DNA of 64,000 nt from Muricea muricata (Eukaryota; Cnidaria; Anthozoa; Malacalcyonacea; Plexauridae). The notes under the pieces were generated by a model, which had not been told where the DNA came from, did not search any database, and saw nothing but the letters and a program-made list of their open reading frames with translations. The position numbers and the translations under genes were made by a program. The stretch lies in assembly GCA_963855995.1 (NCBI GenBank), contig OY979718.1, forward strand, positions 28,677,282-28,741,281. The letters run 5' to 3'. Below, in pieces: positions 27,150-37,055 of the stretch (its first letter is position 1; every line of letters begins with the position of its first letter).

Positions 27150-27708
27150 GTAAATAGATCATTTAATAAATATAGTATACACTATACAGTACATGGGTCC
27201 CAATATATTTATGTCAAAAACCAGACATTTATTCTATACTGGACATATTGAATTGCTAGGCAATTAATTTGAAGGCCACATCACCTGATTACCTATTTCC
27301 CAACATATACTTTAACATGTACTGATTCAGGGATATCAATTATGATGCAGTATGGTTTATGGATTTAAAAACATCATTGCTATTTGCCACATACAACTAT
27401 AGAAAGTCACTATGCTGAGGATAATGTCGCATTTTTATTTGTATATTTATTCGGTAATAATGAAATGAAAAATGGCTGCTATTTTTAAAATTGCCCAAAG
27501 TTTAAAAATTATCGACAACATTTCAGAGGTAGCTGTTTTAATTTGTGAACATGATAGTATTTGTACACTGTCCACTCTGCTTTAAATTTATTGTTTAGAG
27601 AGTGAGAGCTCCTATGATCTTGTGTTCATATATGTATTTGCAAATAGATATACAGCATATATACTATATTTATACAATTTTGAACATTTGTTAGCGTTTC
27701 CTATTCAG
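27150..27708. other. Probable intron, AT-rich
   Basis: Lies between the donor at 27149/27150 and the acceptor CTATTCAG at 27708. No other feature is seen. Confidence 0.4.
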
Positions 27709-27858
27709 GCACCTTTACAACCACCCACTCTAGAAGATGCTCAAGCAAAGCTATGTTGCAGAACATGTGTTAATTCAACAAAGGGCCACAAAAAAGATTC
27801 AGAAGTGTCTGCAGAATCAAAAGTAGAATTTAATACTTACTATATAGTATATATATAA
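27709..27858 (+). CDS. Candidate downstream exon of the unknown gene
   Basis: After the acceptor TATTCAG the frame reads APLQPPTLEDAQAKLCCRTC, then VNSTKGHKKDSEVSAESK, before a stop at 27858. It enters in phase 0, which matches the exit phase of the intact copy of the upstream exon (33624) but not the shifted copy at 27149. Contains a CCxxC motif. Function unknown; exon status is inferred from phase and acceptor only. Confidence 0.4.
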   Translation, partial: APLQPPTLEDAQAKLCCRTCVNSTKGHKKDSEVSAESKVEFNTYYIVYI

Positions 27859-28081
27859 TAATTCAATTAAATAATAGGATCTGATATCACCAACATTACT
27901 GTATATATTGTATGTCTTTTGGGGGGCAAACACCTTTACTACATTGTATTTATTTCAATTTTCAAAATAACTTATTTTTCAATATTGTGATTTTATTTTA
28001 TATACATGGAGTGGTAAAACAGAATAATATCTTGAAAATCTAAGTTAGTATAATTAAACAGGAAGTAAAGTCTGTTTAGTG
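27859..28081. other. No gene recognised
   Basis: AT-rich spacer before PLE-A; nothing supported. Confidence 0.4.
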
Positions 28082-28240
28082 ACGCGCTAATATTCAAATT
28101 CACCTGATGAGTGTAACAGGGTTCTCCCTGTTATACGAAACAAATTTGTAGTGAATTAAAATCTAAATGTGATATTTCAAGTTTGTTTTTTTCTTATTCT
28201 TATTTGCTCTACTATTGTATTGAGCACTGTGTCTATACAT
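28082..28240 (+). repeat. 5' pseudo-LTR of PLE-A
   Basis: A 159-bp direct repeat matching 30497-30655 with one visible change (TGTGATATTT vs TGTAATATTT). It starts ACGCGCTAATATTC and ends GTCTATACAT. Confidence 0.93.
28097..28157 (+). ncRNA. Hammerhead ribozyme in 5' pLTR
   Basis: Helix I AATTCAC (28097-28103) pairs with GTGAATT (28151-28157), 7 of 7. Core CTGATGA 28104-28110. Helix II GTGTAACAGGG with CCCTGTTATAC (11 pairs, one G-U) around loop TTCT. Core GAAA 28137-28140. Minimal helix III CAAATTTG. Cleavage is expected after GTA at 28150. All catalytic consensus bases are present. In PLEs such ribozymes are proposed to process the RNA at the terminal repeats. Confidence 0.95.
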
Positions 28241-28301
28241 GATTCACAAATTGTTTATATTCTATTTCGCTCCTTCACTGTTGAGCACTGTACGAATAAA
28301 T

Positions 28302-30409
28302 ATGGAACCAGTCAACCTTGGATATTCAACTAAGAACGTTCCAATAGCGCCTCCTAAGGAGTACTTGAAGTGTTTGGTTGATAAAACCGAATCATTCCTA
28401 CGACGTGTTCGATGGAAAGCATACTGTTATTTAAACCCATGCGATCCGACGAATAAGCAAACCTTTGGATTCAACACAACCAAATCTCCACCCGTAGTTA
28501 AAGAGCTTGAAGATTTTGAAGGTAAAATGTTTTCAATGATTCAGAACGTAAGATTTAATAAAACATACAACGAATTTCAGAAGAAAATATCACATGACAT
28601 GCAGAAAATCAAGTCAAGCGATAAACGCATGATACCTGCCGATAAAACGACAAATTTCTATGAGTTAGATACCCCCTCATACAATAATTTACTCAATACT
28701 GCAATTACGAAAGCCTACAAAAAAGCGCCACCAAATATCACCGCACAAATAATCGCAGAAGAAAAGAAAATCGCAAAGAATCTTGACCTTGACGACCGCA
28801 TTGACTCCCTAGCAACGAAGGATAGCTTTATCACACTTAAGGACCACAAACCGAATTTCAATAACAATCCTACATGCAGACTTATCAATCCTTCTAAATC
28901 CGAAATCGGGATTATCAGCAAACAAATCCTCCAGAGAATAAATGCAGCAGTCCTGGAGCATGTTAATGTCAACCAGTGGAAAAATACAGATTCCGTCATA
29001 TCGTGGTTTAGTAATCTACCAAATAAATCTACCCGTTCATTCATCAACTTCGATATAGTAGATTTCTATCCCTCTATATCCGAAGAGCTACTGTGTGAAG
29101 CCCTCACTTTCGCTTCAAACTACGTCCCAATTACCGACAACGAGAAAAACATCATCATCCAGGCAAAGAGCTCAGTGTTGTTTAGCCAAAATAAAACATG
29201 GTGCAAGAAAACATCAAGTTCACTCTTCGACGTAACGATGGGCAGTTTCGACGGCGCCGAAACATGTGAATTGGTAGGTTTGTACCTACTATCCAAGTTA
29301 CCACCAGAATACAGCACTGATGTTGGTCTATACAGAGATGACGGCTTGGCGGCTCTTGATAAATCCCCAAAAGAAATTGAAAATATTAAAAAACACATCT
29401 GTAAAATTTTCAACGACCACAACCTTAAGCTCACAATAGAAGCAAACAAGAAATGCGTCAATTTCCTTGATATCACCCTAGACCTACGATCTGCATCCTA
29501 CAAACCGTATACATGAAACCTGGTAACACCCCGCAATATGTCCACCGCAACAGTAATCACCCACCATCAATATTACGTTCCGTGCCTGAAGCCATAAACA
29601 AACGATTATCGAATATATCATCAGATAAGAATGCTTTCGATTCAGCTGTTCCACCTTACCAGGAAGCTCTGCAAAAAAGTGGTTACAACTTCAAATTACA
29701 ATACAACCCTCAACCGTCAAAACCTAAACGATCCAGAAGTAGAAATATAATATGGTTCAATCCACCCTACAATTCCACAGTTAGCACGAATATTGGCTAT
29801 AAGTTTCTTCAAGCCGTCGATGATTGCTTCACACCCGACCATCCTTTACGCAAAATATTTAACAGAAACACTCTAAAATTAAGCTACAGCTGCATGCCTA
29901 ACGTTAAATCCATAATCTCTAGCCACAACAAATCTGTACTCAAGGACCAATCAGTCACATCAGCAAGTCAAGTAGACAAAGATTGCAACTGCCGAAAGAA
30001 AGATACCTGCCCTCTCTCTGGTAAATGCTTAACAACGAACGTGGTTTACCAGGCAACAGTTACCAGAGATGACACAAACGAGCAAGAAACTTACGTAGGA
30101 CATACAGAGTGCCAAATTAAGACGAGATATAACGGCCACACCAGTTCTTTTCGAAACGCGAAATACAAGCACGCCACAGAACTGAGTAAACATGTCTGGA
30201 ACCTCAACGATAAGAATGTAAAATACTCAATTAAGTGGAGGGTACTTGCAAGATGCAATAGCTATTCGAACAAAACCAAACGATGCCATCTGTGTTTGCA
30301 TGAGAAATATATTATAATATACCACCCTAAACTTGCCTCTCTGAACTCTAGAAACGAACTTTTATCTAAATGTAGACACCGGAATAAATTCCTCTTGAGC
30401 TATAAGTGA
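28302..30409 (+). pseudogene. PLE-A RT + GIY-YIG polyprotein, one frameshift
   Basis: Start chosen at MEPVNLGYS, inside the leader; an upstream in-frame ATG at 28239 lies in the pLTR. The first part (28302-29516) carries PADKTTNFYEL, LKDHKPNF and CRLINPSKSEIGIISKQIL (fingers), motif A FINFDIVDFYPSIS (near nt 29037), motif B DVTMGSFDGAETCELVG and motif C GLYRDDGLAAL (near nt 29331). At 29513 the frame breaks (2 extra bases, or net -1) between KPYT and KPGNTPQ, which are contiguous in the related copies. The second part (29513-30409) carries RSRNIIWFNPPYN, the cysteine cluster CNCRKKDTCPLSGKC and the GIY-YIG nuclease VVYQATV...TYVGHTECQIKTRYNGH. The joined length, about 700 residues, fits EN+ PLEs. 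The single break suggests recent inactivation. Confidence 0.92.
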
Positions 30410-30496
30410 TTACCTAACAGATAACAATGTAACATAACCTTTTTAATCTCAACGTAGTGACGTCAAACATGTATATAGTATATCCTAGGCAACGAA

Positions 30497-30655
30497 ACGC
30501 GCTAATATTCAAATTCACCTGATGAGTGTAACAGGGTTCTCCCTGTTATACGAAACAAATTTGTAGTGAATTAAAATCTAAATGTAATATTTCAAGTTTG
30601 TTTTTTTCTTATTCTTATTTGCTCTACTATTGTATTGAGCACTGTGTCTATACAT
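30497..30655 (+). repeat. 3' pseudo-LTR of PLE-A
   Basis: Direct repeat of 28082-28240, following a 3' UTR of about 90 bp after the GIY-YIG stop codon. Confidence 0.93.
30512..30572 (+). ncRNA. Hammerhead ribozyme in 3' pLTR
   Basis: Identical in every position to the ribozyme at 28097-28157: helix I AATTCAC/GTGAATT, CTGATGA, 11-bp helix II, GAAA, CAAATTTG, cleavage triplet GTA. Confidence 0.95.
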
Positions 30656-30659
30656 TTAT

Positions 30660-30833
<174 letters not shown>

Positions 30834-30966
30834 GAAGTAAACAGTATATATTCACTTGGTTAAAAGAGAGCTCAATGCGTATGTAGAGCCTGTACAAATG
30901 TTCAGTTGACTATTTACAGTTAAGAACCATTTGGTAAGAAGTAAAAATAAAAATACTAAATAAGAG

Positions 30967-31010
30967 TCAGTAACTCAGAGTTTCACGCTCGTTAGCGATC
31001 TTCGGACTAA
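30967..31010 (-). ncRNA. Degenerate hammerhead-like motif, left arm
   Basis: Counterpart of 33099-33142 on the minus strand, but with core CCGAAGA instead of CTGAAGA. Probably inactive. Confidence 0.4.
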
Positions 31011-31014
31011 ATGT

Positions 31015-31761
31015 TTAAGGTTTATAATTACATGCGTAAAATTTGTTTTCATGTCTACATTTAGAGATTAGTTCCGATCTCTGGTTCAGCAGAGTTTCTT
31101 TGTTTGCATTAATAATGCACAATTTCTCCTGGGTACATAGACTACAGTGGTTTGTCCCAGACTGGTATGGTTTCGCTCGTTTCATAATTGACCATTTTAT
31201 TTGATAGCTTTTGCCTTTTGATTTCAATTCCCAGATGTATTTTGACAAAGCGGTAGAGTGCTGGTATTTTGAATCTCATGTTTATGCATGGTGTATCTTG
31301 TTTTAAATGGGCGCTCCGTCATTCCAATGTATTGTTTTGTTTGACCATCACCTGTTTTCACCTCTGCTTGATAAACAATACTTTTTGTCAAGCATGCACC
31401 ATCCAATGGGCATACTGGTTTATCTCTGCAATTACATGCCGCTTGGGGAGACGTGTTTTCTGGTGTTAGGACCTTCTTGTTGTGCTTCTTCATTATCTGT
31501 GCAATGTTATCGACACATCCGTAGCTCACCTTTACGTTTTTTCTATGAAAGATCTTGTGCAATTTGTGGCTTTTTGGGAAGTGGTCATCAAGTAACTTTA
31601 AGAATCGCTTTCCGACAATTGTTTCGACATTCTTGCTATATGGGGGGGGGGGGGGGTTAAACCAGATAACATTTCTATGTCTATTTCTGTTGCTGTTTTT
31701 CTTTCTTTCTTGGTTATCTATTTCCACAAATGGGGCTGACTCTTTAAAACCACTGGCTTTT
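31015..31761 (-). pseudogene. Family C PLE 3' part (linker, Cys cluster, GIY-YIG), minus copy
   Basis: Reads RNRHRNVIWFNPPPPPYSKN (poly-Pro expanded by the G run), then FPKSHKLHKIFHRKNVKVSY, CNCRDKPVCPLDGAC and SIVYQAEVKTGD...QYIGMTERPFKTRYTMH. A frameshift follows, then SKYIWELKSKGK and the C-terminal CSLCTQEKLCIINA segment to the stop at 31015. GIY-YIG residues are visible. All RT motifs are absent from this arm. Confidence 0.85.
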
Positions 31762-33094
31762 GACTGAGCCGCTGCTCCAGAAAGCCATCGATTTTGCAAG
31801 CCAATATATCGAAATAAGCGAGCAGGGCAGAGAACTCATATTGCACTGCCGGAGATCTGTATTATTCAACAATAATCAAGTGTGGCAAAAAACTGACAAC
31901 CCTTGTTTTGATGTTAGTATGGGAAGTTATGATGGAGCTGAGGTATGCGAGATTGTCGGCTTATACATATTGCACCACTTGAGAAAATCATTCAACAACG
32001 AGGACATAGGATTATATAGAGATGATGGTTTAGCAGCTTTTTCCAATATGGGTCCCAGAACTGCGGACAAAATAAGAAAGAAGTTAATTGGCATTTTCAA
32101 AGAATTTGATTTGAAAATAACATGCGAAACGAATCTGAAAATAGAGAACTATCTCGATGTCACACTCGACTTAAAAACAGAGAATTTTCGTCCATACAGG
32201 AAACCTGACAGTAAAACCAACATTCATTCATGCCTATTCAAACCACCACCCTGCAATCCTTAAACAGATCCCGAAATCAGTTGGCCAACGAGTATCTAGC
32301 CGATCATCCAGCAAAGACGAATTCGATAAAGCAGCTCTGTTGTACAATGTGGCATTAAAAGCCAGTGGTTTTAAAGAGTCAGCCCCATTTGTGGAAATAG
32401 ATAACCAAGAAAGAAAGAAAAACAGCAACAGAAATAGACATAGAAATGTTATCTGGTTTAACCCCCCATATAGCAAGAATCTCGAAACAAATGTCGGAAA
32501 GCGATTCTTAAAGTTACTTGATGACCACTTCCCAAAAAGCCACAAATTGCACAAGATCTTTCATAGAAAAAACGTAAAGGTGAGCTACGGATGTGTCGAT
32601 AACATTGCACAGATAATTAAGAAGCACAACAAGAAGGTCCTAACACCAGAAAACACGTCTCCCCAAGCGGCATGTAATTGCAGAGATAAACCAGTATGCC
32701 CATTGGATGGTGCATGCTTGACAAAAAGTATTGTTTATCAAGCAGAGGTGAAAACAGGTGATGGTCAAACAAAACAATACATTGGAATGACGGAGCGCCC
32801 ATTTAAAACAAGATACACCATGCATAAACATGAGATTCAAAATACCAGCACTCTACCGCTTTGTCAAAATACATCTGGGAATTGAAATCAAAAGGCAAAA
32901 GCTATCAAATAAAATGGTCAATTATGAAACGAGCGAAACCATACCAGTCTGGGACAAACCACTGTAGTCTATGTACCCAGGAGAAATTGTGCATTATTAA
33001 TGCAAACAAAGAAACTCTGCTGAACCAGAGATCGGAACTAATCTCTAAATGTAGACTTGAAAACAAATTTTACGCATGTAATTATAAACCTTAA
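31762..33094 (+). pseudogene. Family C PLE RT palm, linker and GIY-YIG, plus copy
   Basis: The copy opens just after motif A (EPLLQKAIDFASQYIEISEQ). It contains motif B (CFDVSMGSYDGAEVCEIVG), motif C (GLYRDDGLAAF) and the thumb up to FRPYRKPDS. A frameshift near 32225 moves the frame to HPAILKQIPKSVGQRV and then to RNRHRNVIWFNPPYSKN, CNCRDKPVCPLDGAC and the GIY-YIG part (SIVYQAEV ... QYIGMTERPF). A second frameshift near 32855, shared with the minus copy, precedes SKYIWELKSKGK. No N-terminal fingers region. Confidence 0.87.
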
Positions 33095-33098
33095 ACAT

Positions 33099-33142
33099 TT
33101 AGTCTGAAGATCGCTAACGAGCGTGAAACTCTGAGTTACTGA
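33099..33142 (+). ncRNA. Hammerhead-like motif, family C PLE
   Basis: Helix I TTAGT / ACTGA (one G-U), core CTGAAGA, helix II CGCT-AACG-AGCG, core GAAA, short helix III, triplet GTT. The base pair next to the core in helix II is U-U rather than the usual G-C, so activity is doubtful. Confidence 0.5.
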
Positions 33143-33213
33143 CTCTTATTTAGTATTTTTATTTTTACTTCTTACCAAATGGTTCTTAACTGTAAATAGT
33201 CAACTGAACATTT

Positions 33214-33512
<299 letters not shown>

Positions 33513-33623
33513 GACTTATGTCTACTATTTGTCTAGTATTTGACAAAAACGTTTTGTAAATGTCTAGCATTTAACACAAAAATCCCTTGACAATTTATAA
33601 TAACATATTGCCTTGGGACATAC

Positions 33624-34126
33624 CTGTTTTAACTTGTTACTTTGTATCTTGCACTTCTTTCGGTTAATTTTTTCTATATCGCTCCTGCCAGACGTTAAAA
33701 TCCTAATTTGTAGCTCATAATATTTCCCAAGTAACATATCCATCGAGGCGAAATCGTAGAATTTTTCCTCTGATCGACGATCTAGCCCTGAGTTCCATGA
33801 CACATCTGTTGTCATTCTAATTATAATTCTCATTATAATTATATAAACATTGTCATCTTCAACTTCCATCATATAACTCGTGAGAAAACTATTTTCTGAT
33901 TCGGCTTGGCTGTCATTTTCATCAGTAAATCTTGAAGACACTTTTTGCAGTTGAAATTCAAAGGAAAAGTACCGTAGAATCGGCAAAAAATTCGATTAAA
34001 ACATATTTCAACACTCTCTGTAGTATAGAATACTAGTTTACAATCAATGCGTGTTCCCGATTTGACGTCACAGGAGCATACTCGCCCCAGTTTTTTTATG
34101 CTCACGGTATTTTGAAAAACCACCAA
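33624..34126 (-). CDS. Exon of unknown duplicated gene or element (copy 2)
   Basis: Inverted counterpart of the exon at 26550-27149. The minus-strand frame from 33986 reads SYMMEVEDDNVYI, then TTDVSWNSG, DRRSEEKFYDFASMD and LGKYYELQIRILTSG, and ends ...NKLKQ at a donor CAG|GTATGT (33624/33623). An 18-bp in-frame insertion (IIIMRII) distinguishes it from copy 1. It exits in phase 0, matching the acceptor exon at 27709. The expected downstream part would lie where the PLE and TA array now are. Protein family unknown. Confidence 0.55.
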
Positions 34127-34349
34127 CTTCAGGCCCCCAAAAGTACATGAAGATCAGATTTTCGACTTATAAAATATATTGCAAATCTTCTTAAAATCAC
34201 CTAAACTATTGAAATATGCAAATTCCTTGACTACTGGATAGGCACTTTAAATCACGTGAAACATGGCAGCGAATTCTGTTTTATCAAGTACCATAGCATG
34301 TTTTCGAAAAAGATTTAGCTTAATTCGCACAAAAAAAAAAACAACCCAA

Positions 34350-34490
34350 ATCCGTTCCGCGTTTTATCCTCATATCCGCTCCGCGTTTTATCCTCATATC
34401 CGCCCCGCGTTTTATCCTCATATCCGCTCCGCGTTTTATCCTCATATCCACTCCGTCCCGCATTCGTATCCGTATCCGCGTTTTATCCTA
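34350..34490. repeat. Minisatellite, 24-bp unit (inverted copy)
   Basis: About four units of TCCGCTCCGCGTTTTATCCT + CATA, the inverse of the repeat at 23955-24110. Confidence 0.92.
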
Positions 34491-34505
34491 ACCCCACTAT
34501 ACGAA

Positions 34506-35835
34506 CGAATGTAAGAACTACAAAGGAAACCTGAGAGATAACAAGCGAATGTATTATGCATGTGTTCTGAATTTACTCGTATGTAGGCCGATGGCAGACT
34601 GATACAATTTAACGTCCGGCTTGACCAAAGTAACCAAAATCGCTTGTTGCAGAATTTGCTACTTATCAAATATGGAATAGTTCGTGTTGTGTCTGAGATC
34701 ATAACCACAGATTTAGAGTAGATTAAGAAACTGGCTCATAGAAATAAGCAAAGAAAACGAGCAAATTGCGTTCGTTTCAGTGGTTCTCGTTATTGAAAAG
34801 GTACAGCAAGCATGGAAGCGTCTTCAACTGTAAGTCATACTCCAGTATAGAGTAAAGTTTTCCCGGAGCAAAGCGGTATTAAATCAAATACAATTGAAAT
34901 AACTTAATATAAATTTTTCGTTTGTACTTTCATGCTAATATTAATCGTTTATCGATATTTTTTTATCAATCGAAGCTGAGGTCTGCACAGAAATATCAGA
35001 CCAACTGCAAGGTTTATATAAATGTCGAGGCCTGATACTTTTTCCCTGTACAGACGGGGCAAGCGAATTAATAAAGTTTATGGGAAAACTTGAAAAGTTA
35101 ATTGGCAGCAATTCGTAGTCCAGGAAATAAGTAAAAAATCCTTTTTAACTGTTCCCCTTTTTCACTAAAAACGTTTTCACAAATCGTATAAACAATATGG
35201 ATTATAATAAAATGTTTGTTGTCTTCTTTCCGTTGTGATCAAATTTTTGTTGTACGTATATAGTTATTTGCAAAGGTATATAATTGTATGATTTCGAGGG
35301 CAATTGGCGAAAAACATGCACCAAGTGATTTTTTCAGAGATTTAACATTTCACTTGTTCAAAGAACGAGTAGATTTTAAAGTTTTTGAAAAACCACGAGT
35401 GCTTGTACCAAATTGTGCGATAAATCATATACAATGTACGATTTAATATGCTGGAAATACATTACAGGCAATGACCCATAGCATCGCATTTTTAAGTCAA
35501 AAGCTTGTTAGTACTGTGCATTTATTACAACATAAATTTAATTTGGCTTGATAATTAATTAAATTAGTGCAAAAATTACTTTGACTATTAATCGTTTTAA
35601 TGAAAGTGAATGTAGCTGCATGATTGAATCAATCAGTCGCATTATTATTAGCATTGATAAAGATCCGAGCTTACGGATCGAAAGCTCTGCGATGATAAAC
35701 TTACGTGGTGTTTCCACAAAATTATATTTTAATTGAAATATTGTTACAGCTATTATATTGAGGCATGCCACAAACTACTTCCTTCTCCCCTGAGAGCTAG
35801 CTAAATATTCAATTGACATCTTCGTATTCGATGCG
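34506..35835. other. No gene recognised
   Basis: AT-rich sequence; no supported coding region or transposon terminus. Confidence 0.4.
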
Positions 35836-36260
35836 TCAAATAGCAACGCAAAACTTGCTTAACATAATTTTATGATTTACAGTATCAAATGCTATTCTCA
35901 CGTCGACAAAAACAACTAAACTATAAAGTCCACGATCCATGTTCGCATACCATTCGTTCGTGCAATCCAACAATTTGGCAGTAGTAGAATGACTAGGTCT
36001 AAAGCCAAATTGTTGTTTTAAAAAAAGTTTCTCTTGATTGAAATATCCATAAATTTGGTCATACAAAAATAGGTCTATAATTTTTTTAACTACAGAAAGA
36101 ATTGAAATTGGTCTATACTGATCCAACATAGTCCCCTGACCTTTCTTAAACGATGAAATAACGTTTGCGTTTTTCACTCTAATTCATCTGAGTAAATTAA
36201 CATTTCAGTAAGAGAAGATACAATGGCTGGAGCCGCCGTCTTTAAAAACTTTAGCTGAAG
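35836..36260 (-). pseudogene. Non-LTR retrotransposon (CR1/L2/jockey-like) RT fragment
   Basis: The minus-strand frame reads AAPAIVSSLTEMLIYSDE, then after a stop VISSFKKGQGTMLDQYRPIS, ILSVVKKIIDLFLYDQIYGY, QQFGFRPSHSTTAKLLD and LYSLVVFVDVRIAFDTVNH. These are RT motifs 0-A of LINE-type enzymes (KKGxxxxxxNYRPIS, QxGFRxxHST, FxDxxKAFDTVxH). The motif A aspartates are present (FVDVRIAFD). No C-terminal palm or endonuclease is visible, so it is an internal fragment. Confidence 0.9.
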
Positions 36261-36884
36261 TTTTTCACGTTCACAATTTCACCAATATGGCATTGCTATA
36301 CATACTTTAACAGTGTGATTCGGTGAGATACATATGGGCACAGATTTGTAGTTTCAAGATGTTTGCCGTGTTGCCAGAACATGTATAATAATAACTTATC
36401 ATGTGCATGCGGTTCAAAACATCAATGAAGTACATTTTAATGACTAAACATCAATTTTCTTAAATTAGTGCAAAGGTTCACTAACCAGTAAATATTTTAT
36501 CGACAAGTAAATATGTCGATGGCTAATGTTTAACAAACAAAAATGGAGGCGAAGGGAAAATTTTTTTGATATTCTACAGGGCTATTCAAGCTATTTTCTA
36601 GTTAAATTACTTGAACATAATTATAATAGTGGCCATATTGAAACCCCTTTGTTGACATAGTAACGGCCGTTTTCTTAGATACTTAACGTCATTGTGATGT
36701 TATTCTTTGCTTTTCAAAGAATAATCATCCAGACAACCATATCTCCTGTCAATTTTTACAATCTCACATTCGTTAGTTGCTCATATGTAGGCTATATGCA
36801 AATTATTTATGTCATGTTATATATGATATGTTAAATATCAAACGAGTCATATTACCTCCATTTAATGTGATTTTATTTTATCAG
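36261..36884. other. Upstream region of the SLC36 gene
   Basis: No coding feature. An acceptor-like tract TTTTATTTTATCAG ends at 36884, 16 bases before the start codon. The start codon exon therefore probably has a short 5' UTR spliced to an upstream exon I cannot locate. Confidence 0.4.
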
Positions 36885-36900
36885 TAAACATCTAGTTATC

Positions 36901-37055
36901 ATGGGTGAAGTAGCTAAAAAAGAAGAAGAAATGGAGTTAGAAAGGAAATTGAGCAATGTAGATGACGGTTTTTATCTAAAAGACGAAAATGGAAAAACGC
37001 AGCTTATAGAGATGGACGATTTGAGAGATGTCAATGAAAAGTGTCATAAAACTAC
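36901..37055 (+). CDS. SLC36-like, first coding exon
   Basis: ATG with purine at -3 and G at +4. Encodes a charged cytosolic N-terminus (MGEVAKKEEEMELERKL ... DLRDVNEKCHKT). Exits in phase 2 at AC|GTGAGT. Confidence 0.9.

Larger units (their letters stand above)
28082..30655 (+). mobile_element. Penelope-like element A, near full length
   Basis: Two direct 159-bp pseudo-LTRs (28082-28240 and 30497-30655) flank a coding region of about 2.1 kb. Each pLTR contains a full hammerhead ribozyme followed by the leader motif TATTGAGCACTGTGTCTATA. A second TTGAGCACTGT follows just inside the 5' pLTR. This is the known layout of ribozyme-bearing PLEs. The 3' pLTR runs into (TA)n after 9 bases. A single frameshift separates the two halves of the reading frame. 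No TSD was recognised. It is the best reference copy in the window for the broken PLEs. Confidence 0.92.
30896..33213. mobile_element. Head-to-head inverted PLE pair, family C
   Basis: Left arm 30896-31761 (minus copy) and right arm 32357-33213 (plus copy) are inverted and nearly identical. The 9-bp length difference (866 vs 857) is fully explained by a G15 run in the left arm (31642-31656) against C6 in the right arm. The plus copy runs further 5' (31762-32356), giving RT motifs B and C. Both arms carry the same frameshift before SKYIWELKSKGK. The family differs from PLE-A and the pair at 14.9 kb in sequence and has a divergent hammerhead-like motif. The right end runs into (TA)n. Confidence 0.9.
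33624..34505 (-). repeat. Inverted copy of the 23.95-27.15 kb unit (empty site)
   Basis: Matches 26550-27149 plus 23945-24198 in inverse orientation: the exon, then AAAGTGCCTATCCAGTAGTC, then the sequence around ATGGCAGCGAATTC, then the minisatellite. It carries a single TTTAAA at 34246-34251 where copy 1 holds the 2339-bp TTAA element. The outer edge is near GGGGTTAGGATAAAACGCGG. Confidence 0.88.

Noticed and set aside
31307..31660. 117-codon plus frame
   Set aside because: Antisense shadow of the family C PLE minus copy; likewise 17341-17694, 29120-29476 and 13611-13883 are antisense to PLE coding regions.
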